A stretch of 64,000 bases of DNA from Mastigamoeba balamuthi (Eukaryota; Evosea; Mastigamoebida; Mastigamoebidae). Location: NCBI GenBank assembly GCA_902651635.1, contig CACRSC010000055.1, positions 124,001-188,000 on the forward strand, written 5' to 3'. Positions within the stretch are counted from its first letter, which is position 1. The number at the start of each line of letters is the position of its first letter. Below are positions 34,549 through 45,727 of this stretch, in pieces. Position numbers and translations under genes: made by a program. Under the pieces are notes generated by a model, which saw nothing but the letters and a program-made list of their open reading frames with translations, was not told the origin of the DNA and ran no database searches.

Positions 34549-35649
34549 ATGAGCGCGTCTCTGCGGAAGCTGATGAAGCAGGCCAAGGCGGCCGCCCCGC
34601 GCCAGCGCGTGGACGACCCCCTCGCGAGGTATCCCGCCTCGCGCGTGGTTGTGTGCGGGGTGCTGGCTGAGCGGTGCTGACGGGCGGTGTGTGTGCCTGG
34701 TGGCCTCCCCTTCCCACCCCACCGGGGGTCGCACAGGTACTCGGCCGCGGGGCAGCTCTCGTGCACGCTCTGCAGCGCGGCGGTCAGGTCGGAGGAGCTG
34801 TGGCTCGCCCACGTGCAGTCCAAGAGGCACCGCGAGGTGCGCCAGCGCGCAGTGACCGCCACGCACTGACGCTGCCCTGGGGGTGGGGGCGCACAGCTGC
34901 TGGCCGCCCTCAAGGAGGCCAGCCACAAGAGGGCCCAGGAGGAGAGGTCTGCTGCTGCTGCTGCTGCGGCGGCGCCTGCCACGGCCCCCGAGGGCGCACC
35001 GAGCGAGCCGGGCGGGGGCCTGTCGGGCCTGGCAGCCTACTCGGACTCTGAGGGCGAGGGCGACGAGCACCAGGCAGCCACAGGGACGTCTGCTGCTGCT
35101 GCTGCTGCTGGGGAGGAGCAGCAAGAGGAGCAGCAGGCGGGCGACGGCGAGAGCAAGGAGGCTGGGAAGAAGGACGAGGGGGGCGACCCTGTGCTGCCGG
35201 CGGGGTTCTTCGACGACCCCGAGGCGGACGCGAGGGCCAGGGGGGTGCTGAGCGAGCGCCAGCAGCGCCAGCAGGCCGAGCAGGCCGAGCGCGAGGCAGC
35301 GCAGGCCGAGGCACGCAAGCGGGAGGAGGAGGCGGCGAGACAGAAGGAGATCGAGGAGCAGCAGAAGATCATCGAGGAGGCCGAGGCCGCGCCCGATGAG
35401 GAGGAGGATGAGGAGGAGGGGGCTGCTTCTGCTGCTGCTGACGGCCAGGAGGCGCCTCGCGAGAAGCTCGAGAGGCTCAGGGACATCAGAAAGCGGAGCC
35501 ACGAGGCGGCTGCCAGCTCTGCCCAGGCGGCTGGCGACAGGGCCGAGGCGGACGCAGCCGAGGAGGAGAGCATACTCGAGGAGATGGAGTGCATGGACTG
35601 GAGATCAAAGAGGCTCCCCTCGCTGCAGCAGAAGAAAAGAAGGTTCTGA
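34549..35649 (+). CDS. ZNF830: ZNF830/CCDC16-like zinc-finger splicing factor
   Basis: Exons 34549-34628, 34737-34836 and 34897-35649 give 310 residues. The first part MSASLRKLMKQAKAAAPRQR then YSAAGQLSCTLC holds a C2H2 finger of the matrin/U1 type (CTLCSAAVRSEELWLAHVQS, then KRHRE). LPAGFFDDPEADARARGV matches human ZNF830 LPEGFFDDPEVDARVRKV, and the end SILEEMECMDWRSKRL matches its DLLSQDWRVK end. Between them are Ala runs from CTG/GCT repeats and a long Glu/Gln/Arg coiled coil. In animals the protein joins the XAB2 complex and acts in pre-mRNA splicing. Only the finger and the two conserved blocks are informative; the rest is low complexity. Confidence 0.93.
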
Positions 35650-35788
35650 GCGGTGAGCGCAGCACGTGACCCTACGATACAATTGAATCTATGATCGCAG
35701 ATATTTGTTCCCCGCCAGCCTTCACAAGGGGAGAAGAAGTTCATTCGTCGGCTCCCCTGCGTGCAGCTGCAGCACCCAGCATACTCGC

Positions 35789-37883
35789 ATGGAGCCGCCC
35801 ACCGAGGAGGTGAAGCATATGGTGGGCCAGTGGTTTATGCGCGTCGCCCGCGTCGCCAGCAACAAGCCCGCCCTCATGGTGCTGCAGCCGTTTGTCCTCG
35901 CCAACGCGCACCTCTTCGAGGAGCTCTGCCTCCTCTGCAGCAGTGACGCGGACCTCACCCCAACGTTCGCCGACCAGCTCACTGTGCGCACTGCCCTCCA
36001 CTACGGTCCTGAGCGTGCCAGCGACTGCACTTGACCGGGCTGGCGGGAAACACACCGGAGGCGATGGCCACGGAGCGGGAGCAGCAGGAGCGCGAGTGGC
36101 GTGAGCGCGTAGAACAGGAGGATCGGGAGTGGAAGTGCAGGAAGAATGAGCTGCGGGAGAACAGGAAGAAGGAGGCCAGGGAGCGCGTGTGGGAAGTGTA
36201 CCGCTGGACTGCGGAGCGCGAGAAGAAGCGCTACCGCGTGGAGGCCACGTCGGAGATGGAGCGGCGTATCAACGCAGCCGCGCTCGACGACGAAGACGTG
36301 CTGCTGAAGCTGTGCGACGCCAGGACGCTGGGTGGAATCGCCGCCGTGCTGGGCATCGAGGAGGCCAGGGCCCTGCCGGCCCTGTCGCCCGTCGCGGTGC
36401 TCGAGGCGTACTCGAAGGCGGCCGAGGAGGCACCGTCGAGGATCGCTGAGCACCCCAGCCTTCTTGCTAAGACGCAGAGGAAGGAGACTACGATGCTCTT
36501 CTGCCACAGGCCCGCCTGGGGTGGCGAGGGAAGCATCCCCGTCGTGCTGCTGTCGCAGGAGCTGCGCTCCTTCACGGAGAGTTGCCGCAACGCGCTGCCG
36601 GACAAGGAGGACTGCGCGGTACAGCAGACAGGCCACCGGGTTTGTTGTAGACTGAGTGCGTTCTCGATTGATTACCCAGGTCGCTGTGGAGCTCGCGAGG
36701 AAAATGCCCAACGTGGGCCTCACCCAGGCCGAGAGGATGGCTCAGTTCTGCGTGGCGTTCAAGCCTCTAGCCACCACGCTCGGGCTGAACGTCTTCGGGT
36801 CGCTCAACAGCAGCAGGGAGACGACCTCCGACGGCAGTATACGTGGCCTCAGTCCGGAGGTACTGCTCGCGAACCTCGTGGCCAAGGCGGACACCGGAGT
36901 GGGTACGTGTGCAACCACACCCGCTCTTGCAACGCTGATGAGAGGCCTGGACACGCGGCGCCGCAGGAGGGGAGCTCGACATGCAGAACTTCTTTTACTA
37001 CGCGCACTTCTGGGCGCAGGAGGGTGTCGCGAACATCGTGCTCCGGTCGCCGTGCCCTGCTGTGCTGCTCGGGCTCGAGGGCCCGCTGCTGCGAGTGTAC
37101 GTCGCAGCCGGGCGTCGAGTCGACCCGGTGGTGGTATTGAATTTGCTGCTGATCCTCGACGATATGGACGCCATGGTCGCCGTGGCGCGGTTCGTCCACG
37201 CATTCAAGGAGACGCTGCCTCGGCTCCTGGAGCACTACCGAATAGTACTCGCGTCTCTTAGCACGACGCTGCCGGTCGAGCACTACTTCCCGGACTTCGA
37301 CCGCTTCAGTCCACGCGAGGGCGAGGTCGTCCAGTTGCGCTACACCGACTGGCCGGCGAAGCAGAGGCTGCTGTTTCGAGCAGAGGCTATCGGCACAGCC
37401 GGCGGGACTGCATCTGCGAAGCAGCTGGCTGTCAAGTTCACCAAGCAGTACTGCTGTGAGGCGCACGCCTTGCTCGTGCAGAGTGGGAATGCCCCAGTGC
37501 TGCTGTACGAGGGGCCGCTGGGGGAGACGGGAGGGTGGCGAGTTGTCGTGATGGAGTGGATGGAGGGGCTTCTCGATTACCGCACGGCAAAGAAGAGTGG
37601 GGAGCAGCACTTCAAGGAGTCGCTCGTGAAGGCCGTTCAGCTCCTGCACAAGAGCGGCTTTGTGCATGGCGACCTGCGGCCCCCCAATGTGCTCGGCAGA
37701 AGGAACAGCGAGGGCATGGTGGACGCCATCGTTGTCGACTTCGACTGGGCTGGTAGGGACGGCGCTGCGCTGTACCCGCCCTTCATGAACCACGAGCTCA
37801 TCTCATGGGCTGATGGGGTCTCGGACTCGCAGCCTATGAAGCGCGAGCATGACGAGGTGATGGTTCGCCGCCTCGTATCATAA
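35789..37883 (+). pseudogene. CRN-type REase-kinase protein, copy 1 (appears broken)
   Basis: Close relative of the gene at 43059-45169, with the same part order: a short N-terminal block (GQWFMRVARVASNKPAL), a charged Glu/Arg coiled coil, a middle block (EVLLANLVAKADTGV, then DMQNFFYYAHFW) and a C-terminal kinase-like domain with VHGDLRPPNVL and VDAIVVDFDWAGRDG. This resembles Crinkler-type proteins that join a restriction-endonuclease-like fold to a kinase. The copy looks broken in its N-terminal half, with perhaps one or two breaks, while the kinase part looks whole. High similarity to copy 2 suggests a fairly recent duplication. Confidence 0.75.
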
Positions 37884-38010
37884 TGGCCCTGCTCCTTTGA
37901 TTTCTGCCCGCCACTCAGAATGGCCATCAGCCGAGTCAGGATGGGGAAATGAAGTCACAGATAATCAACATCTCAATATCAATGTCCCAGACTTGAGACC
38001 GGCTTGTACC

Positions 38011-40044
38011 TTACTTGATGTTGGCAAGGCTTTCACACAACCCTTCAACTAGGCTTGCTGCAGCTGCTCTCTTCGTGTCTGCCTTTGTCACGCCATTGGC
38101 AGTCCTGGCAATGCTCCGCAGGCAGGAGGTGTAATTCAGCTCCACTGACCAGCCGGAGGGCAGGTGGGTCCAGCTCTCCAGGAGATCCACCTTTGTCTTC
38201 TTGCAGAAGAGGTTAAGCCCCGCAAGGAGTGAACTTCGGTCGATGCCGCGAAGTGTAGCCACAGCGCCCCTCTCCCTGCTTCGCTGCGCCTCCTCGGCCC
38301 TTCGTATGTCGGCATCGCTCGGCGGTGCTGGCACGAAGGAACGAGCGAACTCCTCGATGTGCCTCTCTATGCTGGCCAGCTTGGAGGTGTCCCTGTCGGC
38401 CCTCTCCGAGAGGACCACGAAGCTGCTGTCCGCCTGCCTCGCACGCCCACGCCCCTGCACCAGGGACACCGCGTTGACCATCGGGTCGAACCGCACGACG
38501 CAGTTGGCGGCCGGCACGTCCATCCCCTCCTCGGCGACGACCGTTGTGATGAGCAGGTTGACACCGCCGGTGGCGAACGCCGACAGGCACTCGGCCGACT
38601 GCCTCGCGTTGAGCGAGAGCGAGGGAGTGGCGGGCGACGAGGTCGCGTAGAGGCACGCGGCGCGGACCCGCCGACCGAGCTCCACGTCGCTGCTGACGAC
38701 GTGGGCGAGGATGTGCGTCATCACGCGCTGGGTGACGAAGACGATGCCGCGGAACGGCTGGATGGCGTCCATTTTGTACGAGAGGATGTCCTTGAGGTGC
38801 TCGAACCTCGCGAACGAGCTCCTGGCGCTCTGCCAGAACTGGCGGAGCACCTGCACGGTCCCCTGCGTCCACAGCAGCTCGGGCGCTGCGTCCAGCCCGT
38901 TCATGCGGAGGAACTCGGTCGCCGCGTCCTCGGCAGACTCCCACGAGGCGACCAGCAGGCGCAGCGCCTCGTACCAGTGCTCCAGCTGGGCACCCCGCCG
39001 GCTTTGCTGGGCCAGCGAGTGCGCGTACTCGCCCCACTCGCGCAGAGCGCCGCTGCACGAGATGGGCGACCGGAACCCGCGGACCTGCAGAGCGGCGTCG
39101 GCCTCGAGCGCCCTGATCGTGCGCAGAAGGCGGCTCGCAAACGGCGTCGTGCGGCCCTGGGCGACGCGCCTGAAGAACGTGGGGATGAGCAGGTGCGGCT
39201 TGCGCTGGTCCTCGGGCACCAGGAGCGCCTGGACGGCGCCCTCGTAGTCCTCGGCGGGCACGCAGACCGGGGCGACCTCGGCCTCGGCCCGCCTGCCGTG
39301 GTATCCCGACCGCGCGAGCTCCTCGTCGCTGGCGACCTCGAGCGACACGATGCGGAGCTCGTCGCAGAGCCTGCAGACGTCGGCCTGCACCGAGCGGTCG
39401 CCGACGGCGTACGAGAGCGAGGCCGAGAGGCCCAGCACCCTCGGCGCGCTGCCGCCGCTGCTGCGCCGTATGTCCAGCGCGAGGCGGCGGTACGGGTGCT
39501 CCTTGAGCACGTGGTGCACCTCGTCGAAGACGACGACAGCGAACGAGCTCCACGCGAGGTGCGGCGCGCGAGACTGCGCCGACTGGAACGCCTGCGATCG
39601 GAATTGGAATCGTTAAATTATAATTATTCAAAATTCAACCTCTGATTCAATTTGCAAATGCCGGATCGCGAATCAATTGAGAGGGGACGCTGTGGCGCTC
39701 GCGGCTCCTCCTCACCTTGGGGGTGGCCACGAGGACGTCGAAGGCACCCGCGGCGGGGAGCGCCATGCCGCCCATGTACTCGGCCACGCGCAGGGGGCGC
39801 AGGGCTGCGGCGGCTGCGCGAGCCACTCGCCGAGGGCCGCCGACTGCTGCTGGACGAGCAGGCACGTGGGCACGAAGAAGACGGCGGCACGGCTGCCGCG
39901 GGCGGCGAGGAGCAGGCGGCGGACGACCTCGGCGGCCACGAGGGTCTTGCCTGCGCCCGTGGGCAGCAGCACGATGCAGTTGTGGTCGCAGGCCTGCTCG
40001 GCGATGCGCTGCTGGTACCCGCGCAGCACTTTGCCTTGTGGCAT
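38011..40044 (-). CDS. RIG-I/Dicer-type RNA helicase with C-terminal dsRBD
   Basis: Exon 1 is about 40044-39716 and exon 2 39591-38011, together about 635 residues. Helicase motifs: LLPTGAGKTLVAAEVV (I), FFVPTCLLVQQQ (Ia), FDEVHHVL (II, DExH), VLGLSASLSY (III), IVFVTQRVMTHIL (IV), NLLITTVVAEEGMDVPAANC (V) and VQGRGRARQADSSFVVL (VI). DEVHH plus QGRGRAR is the RIG-I/Dicer helicase signature. The end (VDLLESWTHLP ... NGVTKADTKRAAAASL) resembles a double-stranded RNA-binding domain. No RNase III, PAZ or CARD is present. Exon 1 changes frame between EWLAQPPQP and RPLRVAEYMGG (about 39795-39830), by one base; this is either a real frameshift or a sequencing error. A role in small-RNA or antiviral pathways is inferred. 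Confidence 0.82.
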
Positions 40045-40288
40045 CCCTTGTGCTTGCACGTGAGGGTGCGTAGGCGTGTGTGTGTGTGTGCTCGGGCCTG
40101 TGGTTGTGGTATGCCCTCTGGGCCCTGTGCTTTTGAAGGGGCAAGGGAACCCAATGGGTTTTGTCCTTTCCCTCACCCCGAATCAGAGATGAGTTTCCCT
40201 AAGCCGCGGCACTTATTGTTGGAAAGGACCATAAGGAGCCGTCTTGTGATGATCTACCACGGCTTAGTGTAAAAGGCACAAGAGAGAG

Positions 40289-40319
<31 letters not shown>

Positions 40320-40964
40320 CTATTCAGGTCTGTGTCAGAACCCTGCTGGACTACAGTTGCTGTCTGCTCCACCTACATGCCAGAGTATGGCTGTGTTGCA
40401 GCAGATTCATCAACAGAGGTTCACTCAGTCCTCTTTTAATGAGCTCTACTACGGTCCCTCTGGTTCCAGGCCAATGCCCATGCAGTCACCTGATATTTGG
40501 TTCTCTGCTTTTAGGCCTGCTATACAATTTCAGTGTGACATTTCAGGAACATGTCCCATTCACGGGCCAGTTGTATGTTCAAGGCCATTCTTATCAGCAA
40601 ATTCAGATGTGGCCGATCCCCTTCAGGCCATCAGGTTGTACATAGAACATGGTCATAACATGCACTGCAATGCACCCATTGACATTGATCCATCTGCTGA
40701 TGTAGCAGATGCACAGTGTCTGTGCACATTGGACATTAAAATGGTACGTTTGGCTGCAAAGACATATACACCGGCACATCACTGTGCTGCCAGCATAGTC
40801 GACGGTCGAGCTGTTCTGCTGGCACATAGCCCAGCACATATGCCGGCACATATCACCTTTGTTGCAAATCACTTGATTTGAAAAATTTCTGTGAAATTGT
40901 GCTTCAATTGCTTCCATGAGCTTCTGATATTAAGGGCATGTACTATTGATCATTTGTAACGATT
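40045..40964. other. Gene-poor stretch with low-complexity and possible repeat DNA
   Basis: Contains the helicase 5' flank, a (GT)n run and an open frame of about 195 codons (40294-40881) that starts inside the GT run. The frame has no recognised domain and is probably chance or transposon debris. Confidence 0.4.
40281..40319 (+). repeat. AG/GT microsatellite
   Basis: agagagagag followed by about 13 GT dinucleotides. Confidence 0.9.
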
Positions 40965-41800
40965 TTGACCCTTTTGGTGGGAATTCCTACCCATCAAGAT
41001 AACCACAGGAATTGCAAAAATCCCCCGGTCCTACTACATGAAAAAACCAGAAAACAAGCCCAGTGCATGGAAGGCCTCCACTGGCATCAAGCCATCATGG
41101 GCACCTATCGCACACATAATAATGCGCAAACAGTAACCCCCACACGAGTGTGGAAAGACCTGGCCCCCCGTACTCAGCTACACTGGAGCGACCCCAGATG
41201 CCCTTTCTGTACTGTCAAAGCTGACTCCTTAACCCACCGCCTCTGGACCTGCCCCCAGCAGAATCAAGGGCACACCAAACTCACCAGCATCATAGGAATA
41301 CACCAAACAGAGCTGAAGCAATGGGCAGAAGCCCAATCCGCCAAAAACAAAGACGCAACCCCCATACACTACACACTAGCATATGGCACCTGGGCAAAGA
41401 CCCAACAGTCAAAACAACAGCTAGAAATACAGGAAGAATGGGTCACCACCATGTGAGACTGGCTGGAAGACATGAGCCACAAAGACAACCAAAAGGCACA
41501 CGAAGCACAAAAAAGACAGACCCCAGGTGATACCACCAAAACCCCCTTTAACTGCCCAGACACCACCCGCCCCATAAAACGCCCCAGACTGCCCACAAAA
41601 CGACGTAGGACTTATACAATCGTTGAGCCAACATTGGAGGAAATGATGCACAAGGGCGTAACACAGGCACCTGTCGCACTGAACCGACCCCAACCAAAAA
41701 AACCACACCACATAACCCCCATCCTCCACCGCCAGCCAGACCACTATAACCGAACCACCAGTGACGCCCCATACAGCACCACCACCCCCAACCACACATA
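40965..41800 (+). mobile_element. Possible LINE 3' fragment (zf-RVT-like CCHC end)
   Basis: Two frames separated by one stop, 40965-41456 and 41460-41801, read as one continuous strand-biased (C/A-rich) sequence. HWSDPRCPFCTVKADSLTHR followed by LWTCP has the C-x2-C-x7-H-x4-C pattern found after the reverse transcriptase in many non-LTR retrotransposons. No reverse transcriptase or endonuclease block was found nearby, so this would be a 5'-truncated remnant. The family is unsure; a DNA transposon fragment is the main alternative. Confidence 0.35.
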
Positions 41801-42540
41801 AAAGGAACACACCAGACATGCCCAATATCCCAGCACCAGACACTGCTGACATCAAAAGAGCCCTCAACCGCCGACGCACCCCAAATGTTGATCGTAACCA
41901 CACCATAATCAGCATGTTCAACAAGTACATGGATAAAGCAAGGAACAAACAACAGGACGCGGTTCTGGAACCAGTACTCCCAGAACCGCCCCTGGACATA
42001 CCCCCCAGGCCACACAACACGCACGCCCCCCCCCCCCCGAACCACCACCACCCACCTTAACACCCCCCCCTCCCCAACGCCCCTGGCCTGAAAGGGCTCA
42101 TCCCTCACTGGTAGCAGAATGGGAAACGACGATTTTCGATTTTCGATTTTTCGACAGTGATCCCACCAGCATACAACTATAAGAGGCACAGAAGGAAGAA
42201 TCATAGAGTTGCTGGGAAATCTGCAACAGCACTTAGTTGCACGGAAAATCTACAAAACAGTGGTTGTGAAGGAGATGAACACTCTGGTTTCACAACCCCT
42301 GGCCCTGAGTTCCACGAGCTGCACCTGCAGGAATGCCAGGTCTGCTGCCCGATCAGTGTGTGCTGCAGTCGGTCTTTGGTGGGCTCACATATTTGTATAT
42401 GACCCTGCACATGGGACTGCCTGTGTTCTATCCAATGTACTTACTGGCATCCTGCACTGGATATCAACCAGTGGGATGGACCCGAGTTGGGAGACGTACT
42501 TCAGGTACATTGTGACCGGATCTGGATCACTTGTCTCCTT
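41801..42540. other. Repeat-derived spacer before the chimeric patch
   Basis: C/A-rich sequence up to about 42060, with a frame continuing the style of the possible LINE end (41761-42060). After that the composition is ordinary. tccctcactggtag at 42101-42114 recurs at 42870 and, slightly altered, at 9904. No gene supported. Confidence 0.4.
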
Positions 42541-42720
42541 CAATAAGGGAGACAACCCCCTCCATTCGCATGCATTTAGCATGAAGTCGTTTCCCTGCGG
42601 GGTCGTGCACTGATTCAATTGTTGGAATTGCATTGTTCTGCTCAAGTGCTCACGACCACGAGCTCGTAGCTGTCGCTGCTCCGCATGGGCGTGTCGGCCC
42701 CGTTGGCCTCAAGCTTGCAA
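42541..42720 (-). pseudogene. Displaced copy of the 3' end of the beta-helix gene
   Basis: About 180 bp matching 45638-45817 at roughly 85-90 percent by eye. That source covers the last 30 codons of the beta-helix gene and the flank beyond its stop. Shared landmarks are ccattcgcatgcatt, gctcacgaccacgagctcgt and gggcgtgtcggccccgttgg. The copy ends abruptly and joins a fragment of a different gene. Confidence 0.85.
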
Positions 42721-42722
42721 GT

Positions 42723-42838
42723 AGCTCCCACGGGTCGTGCAGGCCCAGAGCTGGGCCTCTCGTCGAGGGCGGCGAGGTCCTACGGGGGTGGCACCGTCGG
42801 TGTCAAGGAGGAAGACGAGGGGGCCGCCGTCGGTGGTA
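42723..42838 (-). pseudogene. Displaced fragment of COG4 exon 1
   Basis: About 115 bp matching COG4 exon 1 sequence at about 54305-54423 on the same strand, at around 85 percent with small gaps. Shared landmarks are cgtgcaggcccagagct, cgtcgagggcggcgaggtcc and gggggccgcc. It directly abuts the beta-helix gene fragment. Both ends fall inside coding sequence, so it is a captured or shuffled gene piece. Confidence 0.83.
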
Positions 42839-42956
42839 AGTCCTCAATGGCAACAGCAGAAACCTCTCTTCCCTCACTGGTAGTGGAAGGGGCGTTAACT
42901 GTCAGTGTTCATTTCAATTGTGTTCAGCAGATACCTCATCACACAGAAAATGATCA

Positions 42957-43058
42957 CGCAAGAGATTCATCTTTGAATCCACCGAGGTGACAAACGGGCG
43001 CCAAACATAGTGCACCTGTTATAAGCAGTGCGCCCCGTGTCGCAAAAGCGCACAAGCC
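42957..43058 (+). promoter_or_regulatory. 5' flank of CRN copy 2, repeated at 57.6 kb
   Basis: The sequence gattcatctttgaatcc ... agtgcacctg ... tgtcgcaaaagcgcac just before the start codon recurs, with changes, at about 57577-57677. It may be the promoter and 5' UTR of the CRN family. Confidence 0.5.
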
Positions 43059-45169
43059 ATGGAGCCGCCCAGCGAGGAGGTGAAGCAGAAGGTGGGCCAG
43101 TGGTTTATGCGCGTCGCCCGCGTCGCGAGCAACAAGCCCGCCCTCGTGGTGCTGCAGCCCTTTGTCCTCGCCAACGCGCACCTCTTCGAGGAGCTCTGCA
43201 GCCTGTGCAGCAGCGACGCGGACATCACCTCAGCACTCGCGGACCAGCTCACCGTGCGCACTGCCCTCCACGACGGCCCGAGCGTGCCAGCGACTGCACT
43301 GACTTTTTTGGCGGCAAACACACCGCAGGCAACGGCCACGGAGCGGGAGCGCGAGCGCAAACAGGAGGAGCGGGAGCGCAGAGAACGGGAGGAGCGGGAG
43401 CGCAGAGAACGGGAGGAGCGGGAGCGCAGAGAACAGGAGGAGCGGGAGCGGGAGAGCAGGAAGAAGGAGGCCAGGGAGCGCGTGTGGGAAGTGTACCGAC
43501 GGACAGCGGAGCGCGAGAAGAAGCGCTACCGCATGGAGACCGCGTCGGAGATGGAGCGGCGCCTCAACGCAGCCGCGCTCGACGATGACGCGCTGCTGAA
43601 GCTGTGCGACGCCAGGACGCTGGGTGGCGTCGCCGGCGTGCTGGGCATGGAGGAGGCCCCCATGCCCGGCGCCCCGTCTGCCCTGTCGCCCGCCGCGGTC
43701 CTCAAGGCGTACTCGAAGGCGGCCGAGGAGGCGCCGTCGAGGATCGCCGAGCACCCCAGCCTGCTGGCCAAGACGCAGAGGAAGGAGACCACGATGCTCT
43801 TCTGCCACAGGCCCGCCTCGGAAACCGCGGGCAGCATCCCCGTCGTTCTGCTGTCGCAGGAGCTGCGCGCCTTCACGGAGATGTGCCGCAACGCGCTGCC
43901 GGACAAGGAGGACTGCGCGGTACAGCATAGTGTGCCGGTTTGTCTGTGTGGACTGAGTGCTGTGCTCCAATCCCGCAGGTCACTGTGGATCTCGCGAGGA
44001 AGATGCCCAACGTGGATCTCAACGAGGCCGATAGGACGACCCAGTTTTTCGAGGTGTTCCAGAAGCTGGTCACTGCGCGCGGGCTGAACAACTTCGGTCC
44101 GCTCACTATCGGCAGCATGACTACCGACGGCAGCATCCGTTGCCTCGTCCCGGAGGTGCTGCTCTCGAACCTCGAAGTCAAGGCGGACACCGGAGTGGGT
44201 ACGTGCGCGGCACACGTCTGCGACTGCGCGTTGCTGACAGCGGTCGCCGCAGGCGGGGAGCTCGACATGCAGAACTTCTTTTACTACGCGCACTTCTGGG
44301 CGCAGGAGGGTGTCGCGAGCGTCGTGCTCCGGTCGCCGTGCCCCGCTGTGCTGCTCGGGCTCGAGGGCCCGCTGCTGCGAGTGTACGTCGCAGCCGGGCG
44401 TCGCGTCGACCCGGTGGTGGTACTGAACCTGCTGCTGATCCTCGACGATATGGACGCCATGGTCGCCGTGGCGCGGTTCGTACACGCGTTCAAAGAGACG
44501 CTGCCCCGGCTCCTGGAGCACTACCGCGAAGTACTTTCGTCTCTCAACGTGTCGCTGCCCCTCGAGCACTACTTCCCGGACTTTGTCCGTTTCAGTCCGC
44601 GCGAGGGCGAGGTCGTCCAGTTGCGCTACACCGACTGGCCGGTGAAGCAGAGGCTGCTGTTCCGAGCCGAGGTTGTCAGCACAACAGGCGAGCGCGAAAT
44701 ACCGAAGCGCCTGGCCGTCAAGTTTGTCAAGCGGTACTGCCGTGAGGCGCACGCCTTGCTTGCACAGAGTGGAAACGCCCCAGTGTTGCTATACGAGGGG
44801 CCGCTGGGGGAGCCGGACGGGTGGCGAGTTGTCGTGATGGAGTGGATGGAGGGGCTCCTCGAGTTTCATCAGGCGCTGAAGGGCGGGGGACAGCACTTCA
44901 AGGACTCGCTCGTGCAGGCGGTGCAGCTCCTGCACAAGAATGGCTACGTGCACGGCGACCTCAGGATCCCCAATGTGCTCGGCAGCAGGAACAGCGAGGG
45001 CATGGTGGACGCCATCGTGGTCGACTTTGATTGGGCCGGCAGAGACGGCACCGCGCTGTACCCGCCCTTCATGAACCACGAGCGCGTGGTGTGGGCCGAT
45101 GGGGTCTCAGACTCGCAGCCTATGAAGTGCGAGCATGACGAGGTGATGGTTCGCCGCCTTTTGCCATAA
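43059..45169 (+). CDS. CRN-type REase-kinase protein, copy 2
   Basis: Exons 43059-43919, 43979-44198 and 44253-45169 give 665 residues in frame. Order: N-terminal block MEPPSEEVKQKVGQWFMRVA; a coiled coil of REEREREREE-like repeats (residues about 95-150); a block with SRIAEHPSLLAKTQRKETTM; a PD-(D/E)xK-like core with VLLSNLEVKADTGVGG and DMQNFFYYAHFW, where ExK and the following Q/YY fit the CRN nuclease pattern; then a kinase-like domain with LAVKFVKRYC (Lys), VVVMEWMEGL (hinge), YVHGDLRIPNVLG (HGD catalytic loop) and IVVDFDWAGRDGTALYP (DFD). Proteins of this CRN class occur in fungi, oomycetes and amoebae as putative secreted or conflict effectors. No signal peptide is visible. The repeated N-terminal coil is longer than in copy 1. 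Confidence 0.82.
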
Positions 45170-45727
45170 GCTGGCCCTTTGATTAAATGATCGCAACTGG
45201 GAATGGTCACCAACCCCTCTGGTGGTCAAAACGCAGGGTTGAGGTGCGAGGGCAGAAGCTCTATGCACATCTGTTGCCAAGTCAGAATTCGTTGTTTGAT
45301 CCATAGAGTAGGTTTCTGCCAGTGGATACTGCTTCTGCACGTGCTCACACCCCAATCTACACCTCAGGAGTAGCAGGTGCCTCAAGAGTAACTTGTATTT
45401 CTAATAATGCTCTTGCTGAAGAGCAGCTATTCTGATTGTAGTGGTTTTTCATTTGTTTTCACTTAATCTTATTTCGGAACATGCCAGCTGGTGGACTTCG
45501 TCGTTTTACGACTCGCATTCTGCTCACTTGCGCCTCCATTGCGTTTCCGCGCTAGACATGAGATGTTGTACCTCAATTGGATGGGACCGCTGCAGCCCCT
45601 TGGATGTGTCGATTGCCTGAATCCGATTTTCATCAAGGGAGACGACCCCTCCATTCGCATGCATTGAGCGTGAAGTCGTTTTCCTGCCGAGTCGTGCACT
45701 AATTCAATTGTTGCAAAGGTGTTGTGC
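45170..45727. other. Spacer between CRN copy 2 and the beta-helix gene
   Basis: About 560 nt between two 3' ends. Its right part (45638-45727) is the source of the displaced copy at 42541. No gene supported. Confidence 0.5.

Noticed and set aside
40294-40881. 195-codon frame starting in the GT microsatellite
   Set aside because: The start is Cys-Val repeats from (GT)n and no domain follows.
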